NCBI RefSeq assembly: GCF_000220565.1
Contig: NZ_AFPM01000017.1
Location: 62,001 to 126,000 of the forward strand
Direction: 5' to 3'
DNA length: 64,000 nt
Source of the DNA: Oceanicola sp. S124
GTDB lineage: Bacteria; Pseudomonadota; Alphaproteobacteria; Rhodobacterales; Rhodobacteraceae
Shown: piece by piece, positions 29,752 through 37,420 of the stretch
Position numbering within the stretch: the stretch's first letter is position 1
Layout of the letters: every line of letters begins with the position of its first letter
Made by a program: the position numbers and the translations under genes
Notes under the pieces: generated by a model
The model's database searches: none
What the model saw: the letters and a program-made list of their open reading frames with translations, nothing else
Told to the model about the DNA's origin: nothing

Positions 29752-30110
29752 TGCTCGTCCTCCGTCTCCTCTTCCGAAACCGCACCACCTCGGCAATCAC
29801 CGCGGTGGTGCTGGTCTTCGCGACCCTCTTCACCTGGCACAAGGTCGACAAGGGCAGTGCGGTGCGGAAGGCCGTGGCCGAGTATGTCGCGGATCTGGAG
29901 CTGGAGACCGCCCGGGCGAGGATCGAGGAGATCGAGCGCCGCGCCCGGGTGGCCGAGGAGGCCGGTGCCCGGCTGCAGGAGAGGCTGCAGGCGGCCGAGG
30001 GCGAGGCGATCCGCATGAACGAGGAGATCGAGCGATATGCCGAAGAGACAGACGTTCCGGCTGATGGCCTTGTCGATGATGGCCTGCTTGACCGGCTGCG
30101 CGGGCGCTGA
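29751..30110 (+). CDS. Rz: Inner-membrane spanin (Rz-like)
   Basis: The 119-residue protein starts at ATG 29751, overlapping the endolysin stop (TGATG). Residues 11-29 are a membrane anchor (TTSAITAVVLVFATLFTW); the rest is a coiled coil (LELETARARIEEIERRARVA ... LQERLQAAEGEAIRM). It is the i-spanin that, with the overlapping lipoprotein gene, fuses inner and outer membranes in the last step of lysis. Confidence 0.85.
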   Translation: MLVLRLLFRNRTTSAITAVVLVFATLFTWHKVDKGSAVRKAVAEYVADLELETARARIEEIERRARVAEEAGARLQERLQAAEGEAIRMNEEIERYAEETDVPADGLVDDGLLDRLRGR

Positions 30111-30342
30111 CCGGGCGATCCGTGACGCTGCTGGGGACCGGGCGGCGATCGAGGAAACCCGCGCGCTGCCGGCTCTCCCCTCCGACTGCCGGCGCCTGCA
30201 TCGCAGCGGGGTAGGGGCGGGCGACAGGATCGACGTGGCGCTGCTGAAGACCGACGCGGCCCTTGTCAGGCACCAGGCGCAGACCGGCCACTGTGCCGCC
30301 TGGTACGATGATCTGCGCGCCGGATGGGCCGACACCCCCTGA
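30037..30342 (+). CDS. Rz1: Outer-membrane spanin lipoprotein (Rz1-like)
   Basis: The 101-residue product begins inside the Rz-like gene in the +1 frame (74-base overlap). It has a signal MPKRQTFRLMALSMMACLTG and lipobox LTGC (Cys21). The mature part is short with a pair of further Cys residues (DCRRLH, GHCAAW). The overlapping, out-of-frame layout is classic for Rz/Rz1. Confidence 0.82.
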   Translation: MPKRQTFRLMALSMMACLTGCAGADRAIRDAAGDRAAIEETRALPALPSDCRRLHRSGVGAGDRIDVALLKTDAALVRHQAQTGHCAAWYDDLRAGWADTP

Positions 30343-30406
30343 CCTTGCATTCGGCGGCCCCTGTGGCGCTCGTAGAACCGTCTCATGACCCCGACAGGAG
30401 ATTGAG

Positions 30407-30658
30407 ATGGCCCGCGTCACCGACGCCAGCGATGACTGGCAGAGCGTCACCCTTACCCAAGATGAAGTCTGGCAAGTGCAGGTCGGCGCCCTGCGCGTCA
30501 GTACCGCGGCGGCGCCCGTGCAGAAGGATGGGATCATCCTCCGGGCCTTCGGTGGCCGGCGCGAGGACAGCGCGATCTACGCCAGCGGCACCACCGTGAA
30601 ATACAAGCTTCACGAGACGGTCGAGAGCGCAGTTTTCGTGCGCGAAGCGGCTACTTGA
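30407..30658 (+). CDS. Small phage protein, unknown function
   Basis: The 83-residue protein has ACAGGAG before ATG 30407 and a TTGCAT box 61 bases upstream. It is beta-rich (WQSVTLTQDEVWQVQVGALR; AIYASGTTVKYKLHETVESA). It resembles short beta proteins found near phage tail fibres. No function is known. Confidence 0.6.
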   Translation: MARVTDASDDWQSVTLTQDEVWQVQVGALRVSTAAAPVQKDGIILRAFGGRREDSAIYASGTTVKYKLHETVESAVFVREAAT

Positions 30659-30667
30659 GGTGTGAAA

Positions 30668-31507
30668 ATGGCAAACATTATCGACACAAGATCGACTTTT
30701 CGGCTGGCTAAAGCCCCGACATCTTGGATCATCGCGTGGGGCATTGGGCAATCGAACATGGCGGGCCGCGCCCCGAACCTATCGTCTGTAATCGTTCCCG
30801 AGGGGGCGGGGCTGAAGTACGAACACGCGACCGGCGACCTGGTGCATATGGTGGATCCGACTGGATATGATGCAGGATCCGTCAACAAGGGTTCTCTTGG
30901 GCCATCCCTGTGTCGGGAGGTTTACGAGCAGTCAGCTGGCCGCGTGGGGTTGATCTTCGTAAATACCGGATACACCGGCACCGGCATCCTGCCCGGACAG
31001 GAGTGGTCGGACAGCCCCAGCGGGGCAGACAGGTGGACGCCATCGAAAAACAAGTGGAATGCGGCCATTGCGTCGGCGCTATCTGACAAGCTGAATGTCG
31101 TCGGGTCGTGCATCCTGTTCTCGCAGGGTGAATACAACGCTGAGCAGATCGACGACTCCGACCCGGGTGTTGACAAGGCGGCGTGGAAAACTGCGTTCCT
31201 CGATTTGATCGGCCGGGCGCGCACCCACGCTGGCTCTGATCGGATCCCGGCGGTCATTCTCCAGACCGGACAGCGCAGCGACGGTGACACGACCGGATAT
31301 CAAGACATCCGCGCCGGACAGGCGGAGCTTGTTCGGGACAACGCCCTGGTCTTCATGGGTCACGCTGGCTCACGCTACTTCCAAGAGCGTGGGCTCCAGT
31401 TCGACACGTTCCATTTCACCGACGAGGGATACGACGAGATGGGCCGCTCGGCAGCGTCGACCATCCTGTCGGCGGCGATGGGCGCCAGACCAGGTGGGCT
31501 TGAATAA
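30668..31507 (+). CDS. SGNH / sialate O-acetylesterase-like tail enzyme
   Basis: The 279-residue protein starts at ATG 30668 (GAGG eight bases upstream). It has the blocks of the SGNH/SASA esterase family: IIAWGIGQSNMAG (catalytic Ser in GQSN, about 21-33), LGPSLCREVYE, ILFSQGEYNAE (block III), and DTFHFTDEGYDEMG with Asp and His near the C-terminus. Such enzymes remove acetyl groups from surface polysaccharides. Near the fibre gene it is probably a virion-bound enzyme that trims the receptor. GC and codon use are slightly lower than its neighbours. Confidence 0.8.
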   Translation: MANIIDTRSTFRLAKAPTSWIIAWGIGQSNMAGRAPNLSSVIVPEGAGLKYEHATGDLVHMVDPTGYDAGSVNKGSLGPSLCREVYEQSAGRVGLIFVNTGYTGTGILPGQEWSDSPSGADRWTPSKNKWNAAIASALSDKLNVVGSCILFSQGEYNAEQIDDSDPGVDKAAWKTAFLDLIGRARTHAGSDRIPAVILQTGQRSDGDTTGYQDIRAGQAELVRDNALVFMGHAGSRYFQERGLQFDTFHFTDEGYDEMGRSAASTILSAAMGARPGGLE

Positions 31508-31544
31508 GATGGCTCGCCCGAAGGTGCAGTAAGGAGACCCCAAC

Positions 31545-32066
31545 ATGCCTGAGATCGACGAAATCACCCCTGAGTTCGACAGAGTTGACATGGGCAGCGA
31601 AGACCTGCTGGTCATCTTCAGCGCCTCGGCCGATGCCGGCGGCCGCGTGCCGGTGTCCGAGTTCATCGCGGGCAACAGCATCGCGGTGGACGGTGGCGAC
31701 CATGACTTCGGCACCAGCACGATCACCAACCTGACCTCCAACACCGCGATCCTCGCCAACCTGGTCTTCGCCTCGAACAAGAAGATCACCAACATGCTGA
31801 CGGGCGACGTGTCGGTGGAGTTCGCGGCGACGGCCTCGGGCGCCAGTCAGACGGTGGCCGTGACCTTCACCGGGGCGGCGGTCTCGATGCTGCTGATCGC
31901 CGACTTCATCGAGGCCCTGCCGGATGGGCTGGTGCTGCAGGGCGCCTGGATCTCTGGCGCCAACGCGGTGAGCTTCAAGGTCTACAACGCGACGGGCAGC
32001 GAGATCGCGGGGGCCACCTATTCGGCCCGGGTGGCGGCGTTCTCGACCGGCACGCACGTCCCCTGA
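31545..32066 (+). CDS. Phage structural-region protein, unknown function
   Basis: The 173-residue protein has AAGGAGA before ATG 31545. It is rich in Ala, Thr and Ser with a regular beta pattern (SAVDGGDHDFGTST-like strand, then ILANLVFASNKKITNMLTGD and VAVTFTGAAVSMLLIADFIE). A terminator follows 30 bases after the stop, so it ends the late operon. It may be a fibre-associated or decoration protein; not determined. Confidence 0.65.
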   Translation: MPEIDEITPEFDRVDMGSEDLLVIFSASADAGGRVPVSEFIAGNSIAVDGGDHDFGTSTITNLTSNTAILANLVFASNKKITNMLTGDVSVEFAATASGASQTVAVTFTGAAVSMLLIADFIEALPDGLVLQGAWISGANAVSFKVYNATGSEIAGATYSARVAAFSTGTHVP

Positions 32067-32097
32067 TCCGATATCGGAAACCCGATAACGAGAGAAC

Positions 32098-32122
32098 CCC
32101 GGCCTGATGGTCGGGGCTTTTT
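32098..32122 (+). terminator. Rho-independent terminator at the end of the late operon
   Basis: CCCCGGCC pairs with GGTCGGGG (8 bp, one G-T) across TGAT, followed by CTTTTT. It ends the rightward late transcript. Confidence 0.88.
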
Positions 32123-32174
32123 CGTTCCTGTTTCATTCTGTACCGTGCGGACTCGCAAACAGGGCGGGGGAGCC

Positions 32175-32366
32175 ATGCCGCGCAGACTATGGGTCAAGTG
32201 TGCCTGCGGGCACGAGGCCGACTTCGAGATCTCCGAGTACGAGAAAACCAGCCGGGAGTTTCTGTTCCCCCGGCTGGTCTGCAAGCGGTGCCGTCGACGG
32301 GGCGCCGCGGTCGACATGATCGTCTATTGGGACACCGGGGTCAGCGCCGCGCCGAGCCCAAGGTGA
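32175..32366 (+). CDS. Small zinc-binding protein
   Basis: The 63-residue protein starts at ATG 32175 after GGGGGAG. It has CACGHEADFEI and LVCKRCRRRG, so four Cys form a probable zinc site. Such small zinc proteins are common in phage accessory regions. Function unknown. Confidence 0.6.
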   Translation: MPRRLWVKCACGHEADFEISEYEKTSREFLFPRLVCKRCRRRGAAVDMIVYWDTGVSAAPSPR

Positions 32367-32397
32367 CGGGCGGTCAGGGGCGGCCTGTGCCCCGGCG

Positions 32398-32556
32398 CTA
32401 CAGCCGATCATAGAGCAGCCGGAACCCCCTGAAGCTGGCGATGGTCCTGACCGGGCCATACCGCTCAGAGAACAAGGGTTTGTCGGTGGGCGTCCTGAGC
32501 TTCAGCAGGTGACGGCCGAGGCGGATTGTCAGCCCCCATTTCCACGCCCAGATCAT
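32398..32556 (-). CDS. Small phage protein, end of the right leftward operon
   Basis: The 52-residue product is encoded from ATG 32556 to TAG 32398, with a strong site AAGGAGAAGGAGG. It begins MIWAWKWGLTIRLGRHLLKL and is basic and aromatic. It overlaps the stop of the next upstream gene (ATGA). Family unknown. Confidence 0.6.
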   Translation of the reverse strand: MIWAWKWGLTIRLGRHLLKLRTPTDKPLFSERYGPVRTIASFRGFRLLYDRL

Positions 32557-32927
32557 CCTCCTTCTCCTTCGCTGATCAGGATGCGCAGGATTTCCTGCTG
32601 CACATCTGCCAGTCGGCTCGCGGCGTGGGCGACCTCGGACACGGTGTCGGCGATGTAGGCGTCTCGGCCTGCGTCCTCTGTCTTCACCAGCAGCGCCCGC
32701 AGCGCGGTGATGCGGTCAGGCAATTGGCGCTCCGAGATCAGCAATGCCTCGCCCGCCTCGATCTCCTTCATGTCCCGGTGCTGGGGGCTGTCGATCACTA
32801 CTACCGCCCGCTTCCCCGTGATCGGGTCTTCCAGGTGAAGCGCGGGCCGGTCGATGTAGCCGATCACGCGGTAGTAGGTATCGCCGTTCCGATAGAGCTT
32901 CTGCAGGTGGTCTTCAGGGCTGGTCAT
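32553..32927 (-). CDS. Small phage protein, unknown function
   Basis: The 124-residue protein starts at ATG 32927 (CTGGAGGCTCC upstream); the frame continues upstream but has no ribosome site. Residues 5-35 are MTSPEDHLQKLYRNGDTYYR then VIGYIDRPALHLEDPITGKR; the second half is helical and acidic. It overlaps its upstream neighbour by 14 bases. Not recognised. Confidence 0.6.
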   Translation of the reverse strand: MTSPEDHLQKLYRNGDTYYRVIGYIDRPALHLEDPITGKRAVVVIDSPQHRDMKEIEAGEALLISERQLPDRITALRALLVKTEDAGRDAYIADTVSEVAHAASRLADVQQEILRILISEGEGG

Positions 32928-33114
32928 CGGAGCCTCCAGGGGTGGCTTTGCGCGGGTCATCCTCGACCCACATGGAGCCGATAACGGTGACATAGAGTGA
33001 GTTGATCATCTCGGCCGTCAGGTGGCAGCCGGTCCCGCGCTCGTGTGCGCGCTTCATTCGGTTCAGCGCGTCGTGGGTGGGTGAGAAGACGCCGGTGTGG
33101 GGATCGTTATCCAT
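32914..33114 (-). CDS. Small phage protein, unknown function
   Basis: The 66-residue protein starts at ATG 33114 (GTG 33156 is possible). It reads MDNDPHTGVFSPTHDALNRM and contains GCHLTAEMINSLYVTVIGSM, a likely helix. It lies in a close operon of small phage genes. The ribosome site is weak, so the start is uncertain. Confidence 0.55.
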   Translation of the reverse strand: MDNDPHTGVFSPTHDALNRMKRAHERGTGCHLTAEMINSLYVTVIGSMWVEDDPRKATPGGSDDQP

Positions 33115-33127
33115 GTTCGCACCCAGG

Positions 33128-33382
33128 TTACTGAGCTGGCTCGGTGCAGCCTTCACAGGCGCGGCCGTCTTCGGTCAGGATCAGGGCGTCCTCGCTCAGC
33201 AGGTGTTCCGACCCGCAGAACTCGCAGCGCTCGATCTCGTCGTCCAGCCACGCTTCCCGCAGGGCGCTGAGCTGCTTCAGGATCTGGCCGGTCTCCATGA
33301 AGGGGCCGTTCATCGCCTCAACCAGCCGCTCGATCTCGCGGACCTGGTTGTGCAGTTCGATCTTCTCGTCTCGGTCAAGCAT
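33128..33382 (-). CDS. Small zinc-finger phage protein
   Basis: The 84-residue product starts at ATG 33382 after TCTGGAGGCTC, the same leader as at 32927. The first half is a helix (DEKIELHNQVREIERLVEAM); the second has CEFCGSEH ... CEGC, a four-Cys zinc site. It overlaps the upstream gene by eight bases. Role unknown. Confidence 0.65.
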   Translation of the reverse strand: MLDRDEKIELHNQVREIERLVEAMNGPFMETGQILKQLSALREAWLDDEIERCEFCGSEHLLSEDALILTEDGRACEGCTEPAQ

Positions 33383-33701
33383 CCGAGCCTCCAGAGTTGA
33401 TGCGGGCGGCCTCGGCACGGTCGAGGCGGTCGATCTCGGCAGCGATCAGGGCGCCGGCCCGCACCAGGTCCTCGCGGCGAGACTTCGGCTTGTACCAGTC
33501 GCTTGACCATGGCCAGAACGGCAGGATCTTGGATCGCGGTCGCTCTCCGACGGGCAGTCCGTCCCTTGCGCCCGGCGCGGCATAGATTGCAGCCGCAACC
33601 GCCATCTCTCCGCTATCGTGCGTGTCGTCATGCTCGGGCGTCCAGCCTTCGACCGAGATCTGGCGCGCGCGCTCTGCGGCGATGCTCTCAATTCCGTTCA
33701 T
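33375..33701 (-). CDS. Common phage protein of unknown function (AERARQ...WWKPK type)
   Basis: The 108-residue protein starts at ATG 33701 with GGAGG upstream. Sequence IAAERARQISVEGWTPEHDD, then ILPFWPWSSDWYKPKSRRED and AGALIAAEIDRLDRAE, matches a family I know from many phages, always of unknown function. The family is usually near replication or accessory genes. It starts the leftward operon at the right end of the prophage. Confidence 0.75.
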   Translation of the reverse strand: MNGIESIAAERARQISVEGWTPEHDDTHDSGEMAVAAAIYAAPGARDGLPVGERPRSKILPFWPWSSDWYKPKSRREDLVRAGALIAAEIDRLDRAEAARINSGGSDA

Positions 33702-33832
33702 AACAGCCTCCATCAGGTTGGGATTTCTCGGCCCCGGGCGCGCAGAACGGCGCCCAGGGCTGTGGTTGTTTCGATCTCTCGACACAACTCGGTCCCGTAT
33801 CTGTCTGGAGTTATGAGATTTTCAGCCTGAGC

Positions 33833-33883
33833 CTTTGACTACGAATCAAGGGGTCGGGGGTTCGAATCCTCCCCGGTGCGCCA
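33833..33883 (+). tRNA. 3' fragment of tRNA-Arg(ACG), prophage attachment site
   Basis: From TTTGA-CTACGAA-TCAAG the anticodon stem-loop shows ACG; a T arm GGGGG-TTCGAAT-CCTCC and acceptor strand CCGGTGC-G-CCA follow. No D arm or 5' acceptor strand is upstream, so it is not a full tRNA gene. Integration into a tRNA duplicates its 3' end; the intact gene should be at the left end of the prophage, outside the window. It marks the prophage boundary. Confidence 0.85.
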
Positions 33884-34305
33884 CTTCCCCTCAAATGTCC
33901 AGCTGAGACGAGCGCTTGGGAACTTGTTTCCACCGTGGCGCAGACTTCTGACCACGCGCGAATTTCGTCCCTGTCTCATGACGGTCCGTCAGTGGCCGGC
34001 CGGCAGGCAGTATTGCCCGGCTTGCGTCAGGGTCTGCCAATCTCACAAGCTCATGATCCGATGCGCCAAGGCTCCGCCTTCGGTGAGGGCGCAACCGCGG
34101 CTGTTTCTAAGGCCCTGATCCGACGTCCTGATGTCGGTGGCGCGCGCCTCCTGGCGCTTCGGAAGCGTTGAACGAGGGGCCCACAGGCGCCTTTCCTCAC
34201 ACGGGGGATCCGAAACGTAAGGGAAGACCTCTCCGGGCCTGCACGGGGCCTGCCGTTCAGGTGCGCGGCGAGCCGGAGAAAGAAGCACACCGGTCGCCCA
34301 GGAGG
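33884..34305. other. 422-bp gap beyond the attachment site
   Basis: No gene with a start signal is seen. The frames that are open here run into coding DNA on the other strand and are shadows. It is bacterial spacer that would have followed the tRNA-Arg gene before integration. Confidence 0.5.
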
Positions 34306-35493
34306 TCAGAGGCGGCTTCGATCGGCAACCTTGCTGTCTCTGAGGGAACTGAGGGTCTTCCGGGCCTGCATGTGCTCGCGCGCCTGATTGACCGTTTCTA
34401 CCGCCGTGAGGCAGCCGTCGCGGTAGCGGCGGATGATCAGTGTGGCGGCGTCGGAGATGTCTGCGAGGGGCCCTTCGACCTCGATGGTGTCGCAGGGGTC
34501 TGCCAGTCCCGCGATCTGCAGGCGCGCGCTGCCCTGATGGGACCAGAACCAGGGCGGGGCCGGGGGCGGCGGGGGCTTTCCCGTCAGGATCGCGGCGACC
34601 CGGCGCGCCTGTTCCGAGGCACAGGCCACGGATTCCAGGCGGACGGGGCCCACGGCAAAGGGGGTGGGGGCCTCGGCACAGTCGCCGATGGCGAAGATGG
34701 CGGGATCGCTTGTGGCGTGGGTGTCATCGGTGCAGATCCCGTTGCCGGTCGTCAGGCCGGCAGCCTCGGCCAGTTCCACGTTGGGCATGACCCCTGCGGC
34801 CAGCAGGAGGGCGTCGAATGCCTGGACCTCTCCGCCGGCCAGAAGCAGTTGTCCGGGGCGGACCTCCTCGATCCGGGCCTCCAGCCGGATGGTCGTGCCC
34901 CGGGCCTCGTGGAAGCGGCGGAACCAGTCCGACAGCTCCGGCGAGACGGAGCGCGACATGAGACGGGGCGCGGCCTCGAACAGCGTGACCTCGATGCCGC
35001 TGCCCTGCAGCGCGGCTGCGGTTTCCAGGCCGATGAAGCCACCGCCGATGATGGCCAGACGGGCCACGCCGGGCAGCGCCGCGATCAGGCGGCGGGTGTC
35101 GGCGGCATTGCGCAGGGCCAGCGGCGCAGCCTCGGCCAGGCCGGGCAGCGGGGGCAGGCGGTTGCGCGCCCCCGTCGCCAGGACCAGGTGGTCGTAGGGC
35201 AGGGCACTGCCGTCCGCGAGGATCACCTGACGGTCGGTGCGCCGGATCTCGCGCACCGGCTGACCAAGCCGCAGGGTGATGTCCTGCCGGGCATAGAGGG
35301 CTTCGCCGCGCAGCGGCATCCAGCCGGTCTCGCCGCGTGATTTCAGCACGTCCTTCGACAGGGGCGGGCGCTGGTAGGGCAGCTCCGGGTCGTCGCCGAC
35401 CAGTGTGACCGGGCCGGTGTGGCCCTGCTGGCGCAGGCCGAAGGCGCAGTCCACGCCGGCCTGGCCGCTGCCGATGATGACGACCCGGCTCAT
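34306..35493 (-). CDS. FAD-dependent ferredoxin reductase
   Basis: The 395-residue protein moves electrons from NAD(P)H to ferredoxin. It has the first FAD loop GSGQAGVDCAFGLRQQG (about 7-23), the catalytic-type stretch PYQRPPLSKDVLK (about 40-52), the NAD loop IIGGGFIGLETAAAL (about 148-162) and FAIGDCAE (about 280). It belongs to the rhodocoxin/putidaredoxin reductase group, of normal length (about 400). Start at ATG 35493 overlaps the TRAP stop. It is the last gene of the leftward operon that also has a P450. Confidence 0.9.
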   Translation of the reverse strand: MSRVVIIGSGQAGVDCAFGLRQQGHTGPVTLVGDDPELPYQRPPLSKDVLKSRGETGWMPLRGEALYARQDITLRLGQPVREIRRTDRQVILADGSALPYDHLVLATGARNRLPPLPGLAEAAPLALRNAADTRRLIAALPGVARLAIIGGGFIGLETAAALQGSGIEVTLFEAAPRLMSRSVSPELSDWFRRFHEARGTTIRLEARIEEVRPGQLLLAGGEVQAFDALLLAAGVMPNVELAEAAGLTTGNGICTDDTHATSDPAIFAIGDCAEAPTPFAVGPVRLESVACASEQARRVAAILTGKPPPPPAPPWFWSHQGSARLQIAGLADPCDTIEVEGPLADISDAATLIIRRYRDGCLTAVETVNQAREHMQARKTLSSLRDSKVADRSRL

Positions 35494-36806
35494 TGCATCA
35501 GGTCCGGCAGGAAGAGCGTGATCGAGGGGAAGGCGATGAGCAGGGTCATCACCACCACCTCGCAGAGCAGGAACCAGCCCACGCCGCGGAAGATGGTCCA
35601 CATGGGCACCTCGTCTCCGACCACTGATTTCACCACGAAGACGTTCATGCCCATGGGTGGGGTGATCATGCCGATCTCGATGTACTTCACCACGATGATG
35701 CCGAACCAGATCAGGTCGAGGTCCAGCGCCTTCATCATCGGCAGGAAGACCGGCATGGTGATCAGCATGATGCCCAGCGGATCCAGGAACATGCCCAGGA
35801 TCAGGAAGACGATCGACAGGGCGATGACCACCAGCAGGGGGTCGCCGGCCCAGCCCCCCACCATGTCGACCAGCATCGAGCTGACACCGGTGAGCGACAG
35901 CAGGCGGGTATACATCACGGCGCCCATGCCGACGAAGAAGATCTGGGCGGTGACCGACATCGTTTCCTTCAGGGCTTCGAGGAAGCGCCGGCTTGTCATG
36001 CGGCGTTGGACCAGGGAGATGGCCAGGGCCAGGGCGGCGCCCACGGCCCCGGCCTCGGTGGGCGTGACGATGCCGCCGTAGAGCCCGCCGATGATGCCGA
36101 GGATCAGCACGCCCAGGGGCCAGGTTTCCTTCAGCGAGGACATGCGGTCGCGCTTCAGGGTGGCAAGGTCCGCCTCGGCCAGCCTGGGCGCCAGGGCGGG
36201 GTTCAGGCGGCAGCGGATCAGGATCATCACCACGTAGGCGGCACCCGTCAGGAGGCCCGGGATCACCCCGGCGATCAGCAGCCGCGAGATGGAGACCTCG
36301 GCGAACACGCCGTAGAGGACCAGCAGGATCGAAGGCGGGATCAGGGCCGAAAGCGTACCGGCCGACGCGATGACACCGGTCGCCAGGCCCTTGTCGTAGC
36401 CGGTGCGCAGCATTTCTGGGATGGCAAGGCGGCCCATGGCCGCCGCCGAGGCGAGGGACGAGCCGCAGGCCGCCGCAAAGCCGGCGCTGGCCATGTTGGC
36501 CGCCACGGCCAGCCCACCGGGCAGGGCCGAGAACCAGAGCCGTGCGGCGCGGAAGAGGGCGCTGGAGATCCCGGACTGGTTGGCGATGGCCCCCATCAGC
36601 AGGAACATCGGGATCGCGGTCAGATCCCAGCTGGCCGCGAAGGAGAAGGGCGTCTCGCGCAGGATCGACAGGGCGATGGGCCAGTTGCGCACATAGGCCA
36701 GGCCGCAGACCGACACCACGCCGAGCGCCACCCCGATGGGGGTGCGCAGGCCGATCAGGGTCAACAGGATGGCCAGGGTCACAAGGCCGAAGATCAGGCT
36801 GTCCAT
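35490..36806 (-). CDS. dctM: TRAP transporter large permease (DctM)
   Basis: The 438-residue membrane protein has the DctM pattern: LTLIGLRTPIGVALGVVSVC, then FAAACGSSLASAAAMGRLAI, IPPSILLVLYGVFAE and EIGMITPPMGMNVFVVKSVV. It is the ion-driven permease that moves a solute delivered by the binding protein. One base separates it from the DctQ gene. Together with the DctQ and DctP genes next to it, it makes one complete system. Confidence 0.93.
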   Translation of the reverse strand: MDSLIFGLVTLAILLTLIGLRTPIGVALGVVSVCGLAYVRNWPIALSILRETPFSFAASWDLTAIPMFLLMGAIANQSGISSALFRAARLWFSALPGGLAVAANMASAGFAAACGSSLASAAAMGRLAIPEMLRTGYDKGLATGVIASAGTLSALIPPSILLVLYGVFAEVSISRLLIAGVIPGLLTGAAYVVMILIRCRLNPALAPRLAEADLATLKRDRMSSLKETWPLGVLILGIIGGLYGGIVTPTEAGAVGAALALAISLVQRRMTSRRFLEALKETMSVTAQIFFVGMGAVMYTRLLSLTGVSSMLVDMVGGWAGDPLLVVIALSIVFLILGMFLDPLGIMLITMPVFLPMMKALDLDLIWFGIIVVKYIEIGMITPPMGMNVFVVKSVVGDEVPMWTIFRGVGWFLLCEVVVMTLLIAFPSITLFLPDLMQ

Positions 36807-36807
36807 G

Positions 36808-37320
36808 TCACTCGGTCTCCGTCATCGGGGTCGTGGGGGAGGTGAGGCGCTCGGCCAGGCGCAGCAGCAGCACCAGCACCATGGCGGTGCCCGCCACGGG
36901 CAGCAGCCAGCGGGTGGGCCAGATCGGAAGGTAGCCGCCGAAAATCTCCCAGACCTCGGCGCGGCGGGTCTTGGCCATGGCCGAGACCCAGGTCTGCCAG
37001 ACGAAAGCGCCGACATAGGCGATGCTCAGCAGTTCCACGAAGATCTCGGAGCCCTTGCGCATCCCGTCAGGCATGAAGGCGACGAAGAGGTCGGCGCTGA
37101 CATGCTGGTCACGCAGGGTGACCCAGGCCAGGGGAAGGAAGGCCACGGCGATCATGTAGTAGGTCGCCGTGATCTCGCCGGTGCCGGGCAGGGGGTGGTG
37201 AAAGACGGTGCGCGAGACGACGTCGACGGTGACATGGATCATCATCAGCGCACCGGCCAGCATCGCGACGTAGAAGAGGGCATCGGCCACGCGCGACAGC
37301 ATTCGGTTCAGGCGGGTCAT
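36808..37320 (-). CDS. dctQ: TRAP transporter small permease (DctQ)
   Basis: The 170-residue protein has four membrane segments, among them ALFYVAMLAGALMMIHVTVD and RWLLPVAGTAMVLVLLLRLA, and the family motif around VSRTVFHHPLPGTGEIT. It helps the large permease to fold or to dock with DctP. It starts at ATG 37320. Confidence 0.9.
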   Translation of the reverse strand: MTRLNRMLSRVADALFYVAMLAGALMMIHVTVDVVSRTVFHHPLPGTGEITATYYMIAVAFLPLAWVTLRDQHVSADLFVAFMPDGMRKGSEIFVELLSIAYVGAFVWQTWVSAMAKTRRAEVWEIFGGYLPIWPTRWLLPVAGTAMVLVLLLRLAERLTSPTTPMTETE

Positions 37321-37378
37321 GACGCCTCCGGTTGCAGGGGAATGGGGATCGGGGTGCAGAAACGGGAGAGGGCAGGGA

Positions 37379-37404
37379 GGCCGGGACGCCGCAGCGCCCC
37401 GGCC
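37379..37404 (-). repeat. Hairpin between dctP and dctQ
   Basis: GGCCGGGACG and CGCCCCGGCC form a 10-bp stem with one mismatch in the 100-base gap. Such hairpins after binding-protein genes often protect the first message or reduce read-through, so that more binding protein is made than permease. Confidence 0.6.
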
Positions 37405-37420
37405 GGCCAGGCTCAGGGGA

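Larger units (their letters stand above)
1..33883. mobile_element. Prophage, right-hand part (temperate podovirus type)
   Basis: A continuous set of phage genes covers this stretch: replication, antirepressor, terminase, portal, scaffold, capsid, T7-like tail tube and nozzle, internal virion proteins, fibre, lysis genes. It stops at a 3' tRNA-Arg fragment at 33833-33883, the usual scar of integration into a tRNA gene. No integrase gene is visible, so the left end and the intact tRNA should lie to the left of the window. Structural genes are of the podovirus class, but no phage RNA polymerase is seen, and an antirepressor and Arc-type repressors are present, which fits a temperate phage. From memory, similar temperate podoviruses infect roseobacters. 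Confidence 0.92.

Noticed and set aside
34168-35340. 390-codon plus-strand frame
   Set aside because: It lies opposite the ferredoxin reductase, whose FAD and NAD loops are clear.
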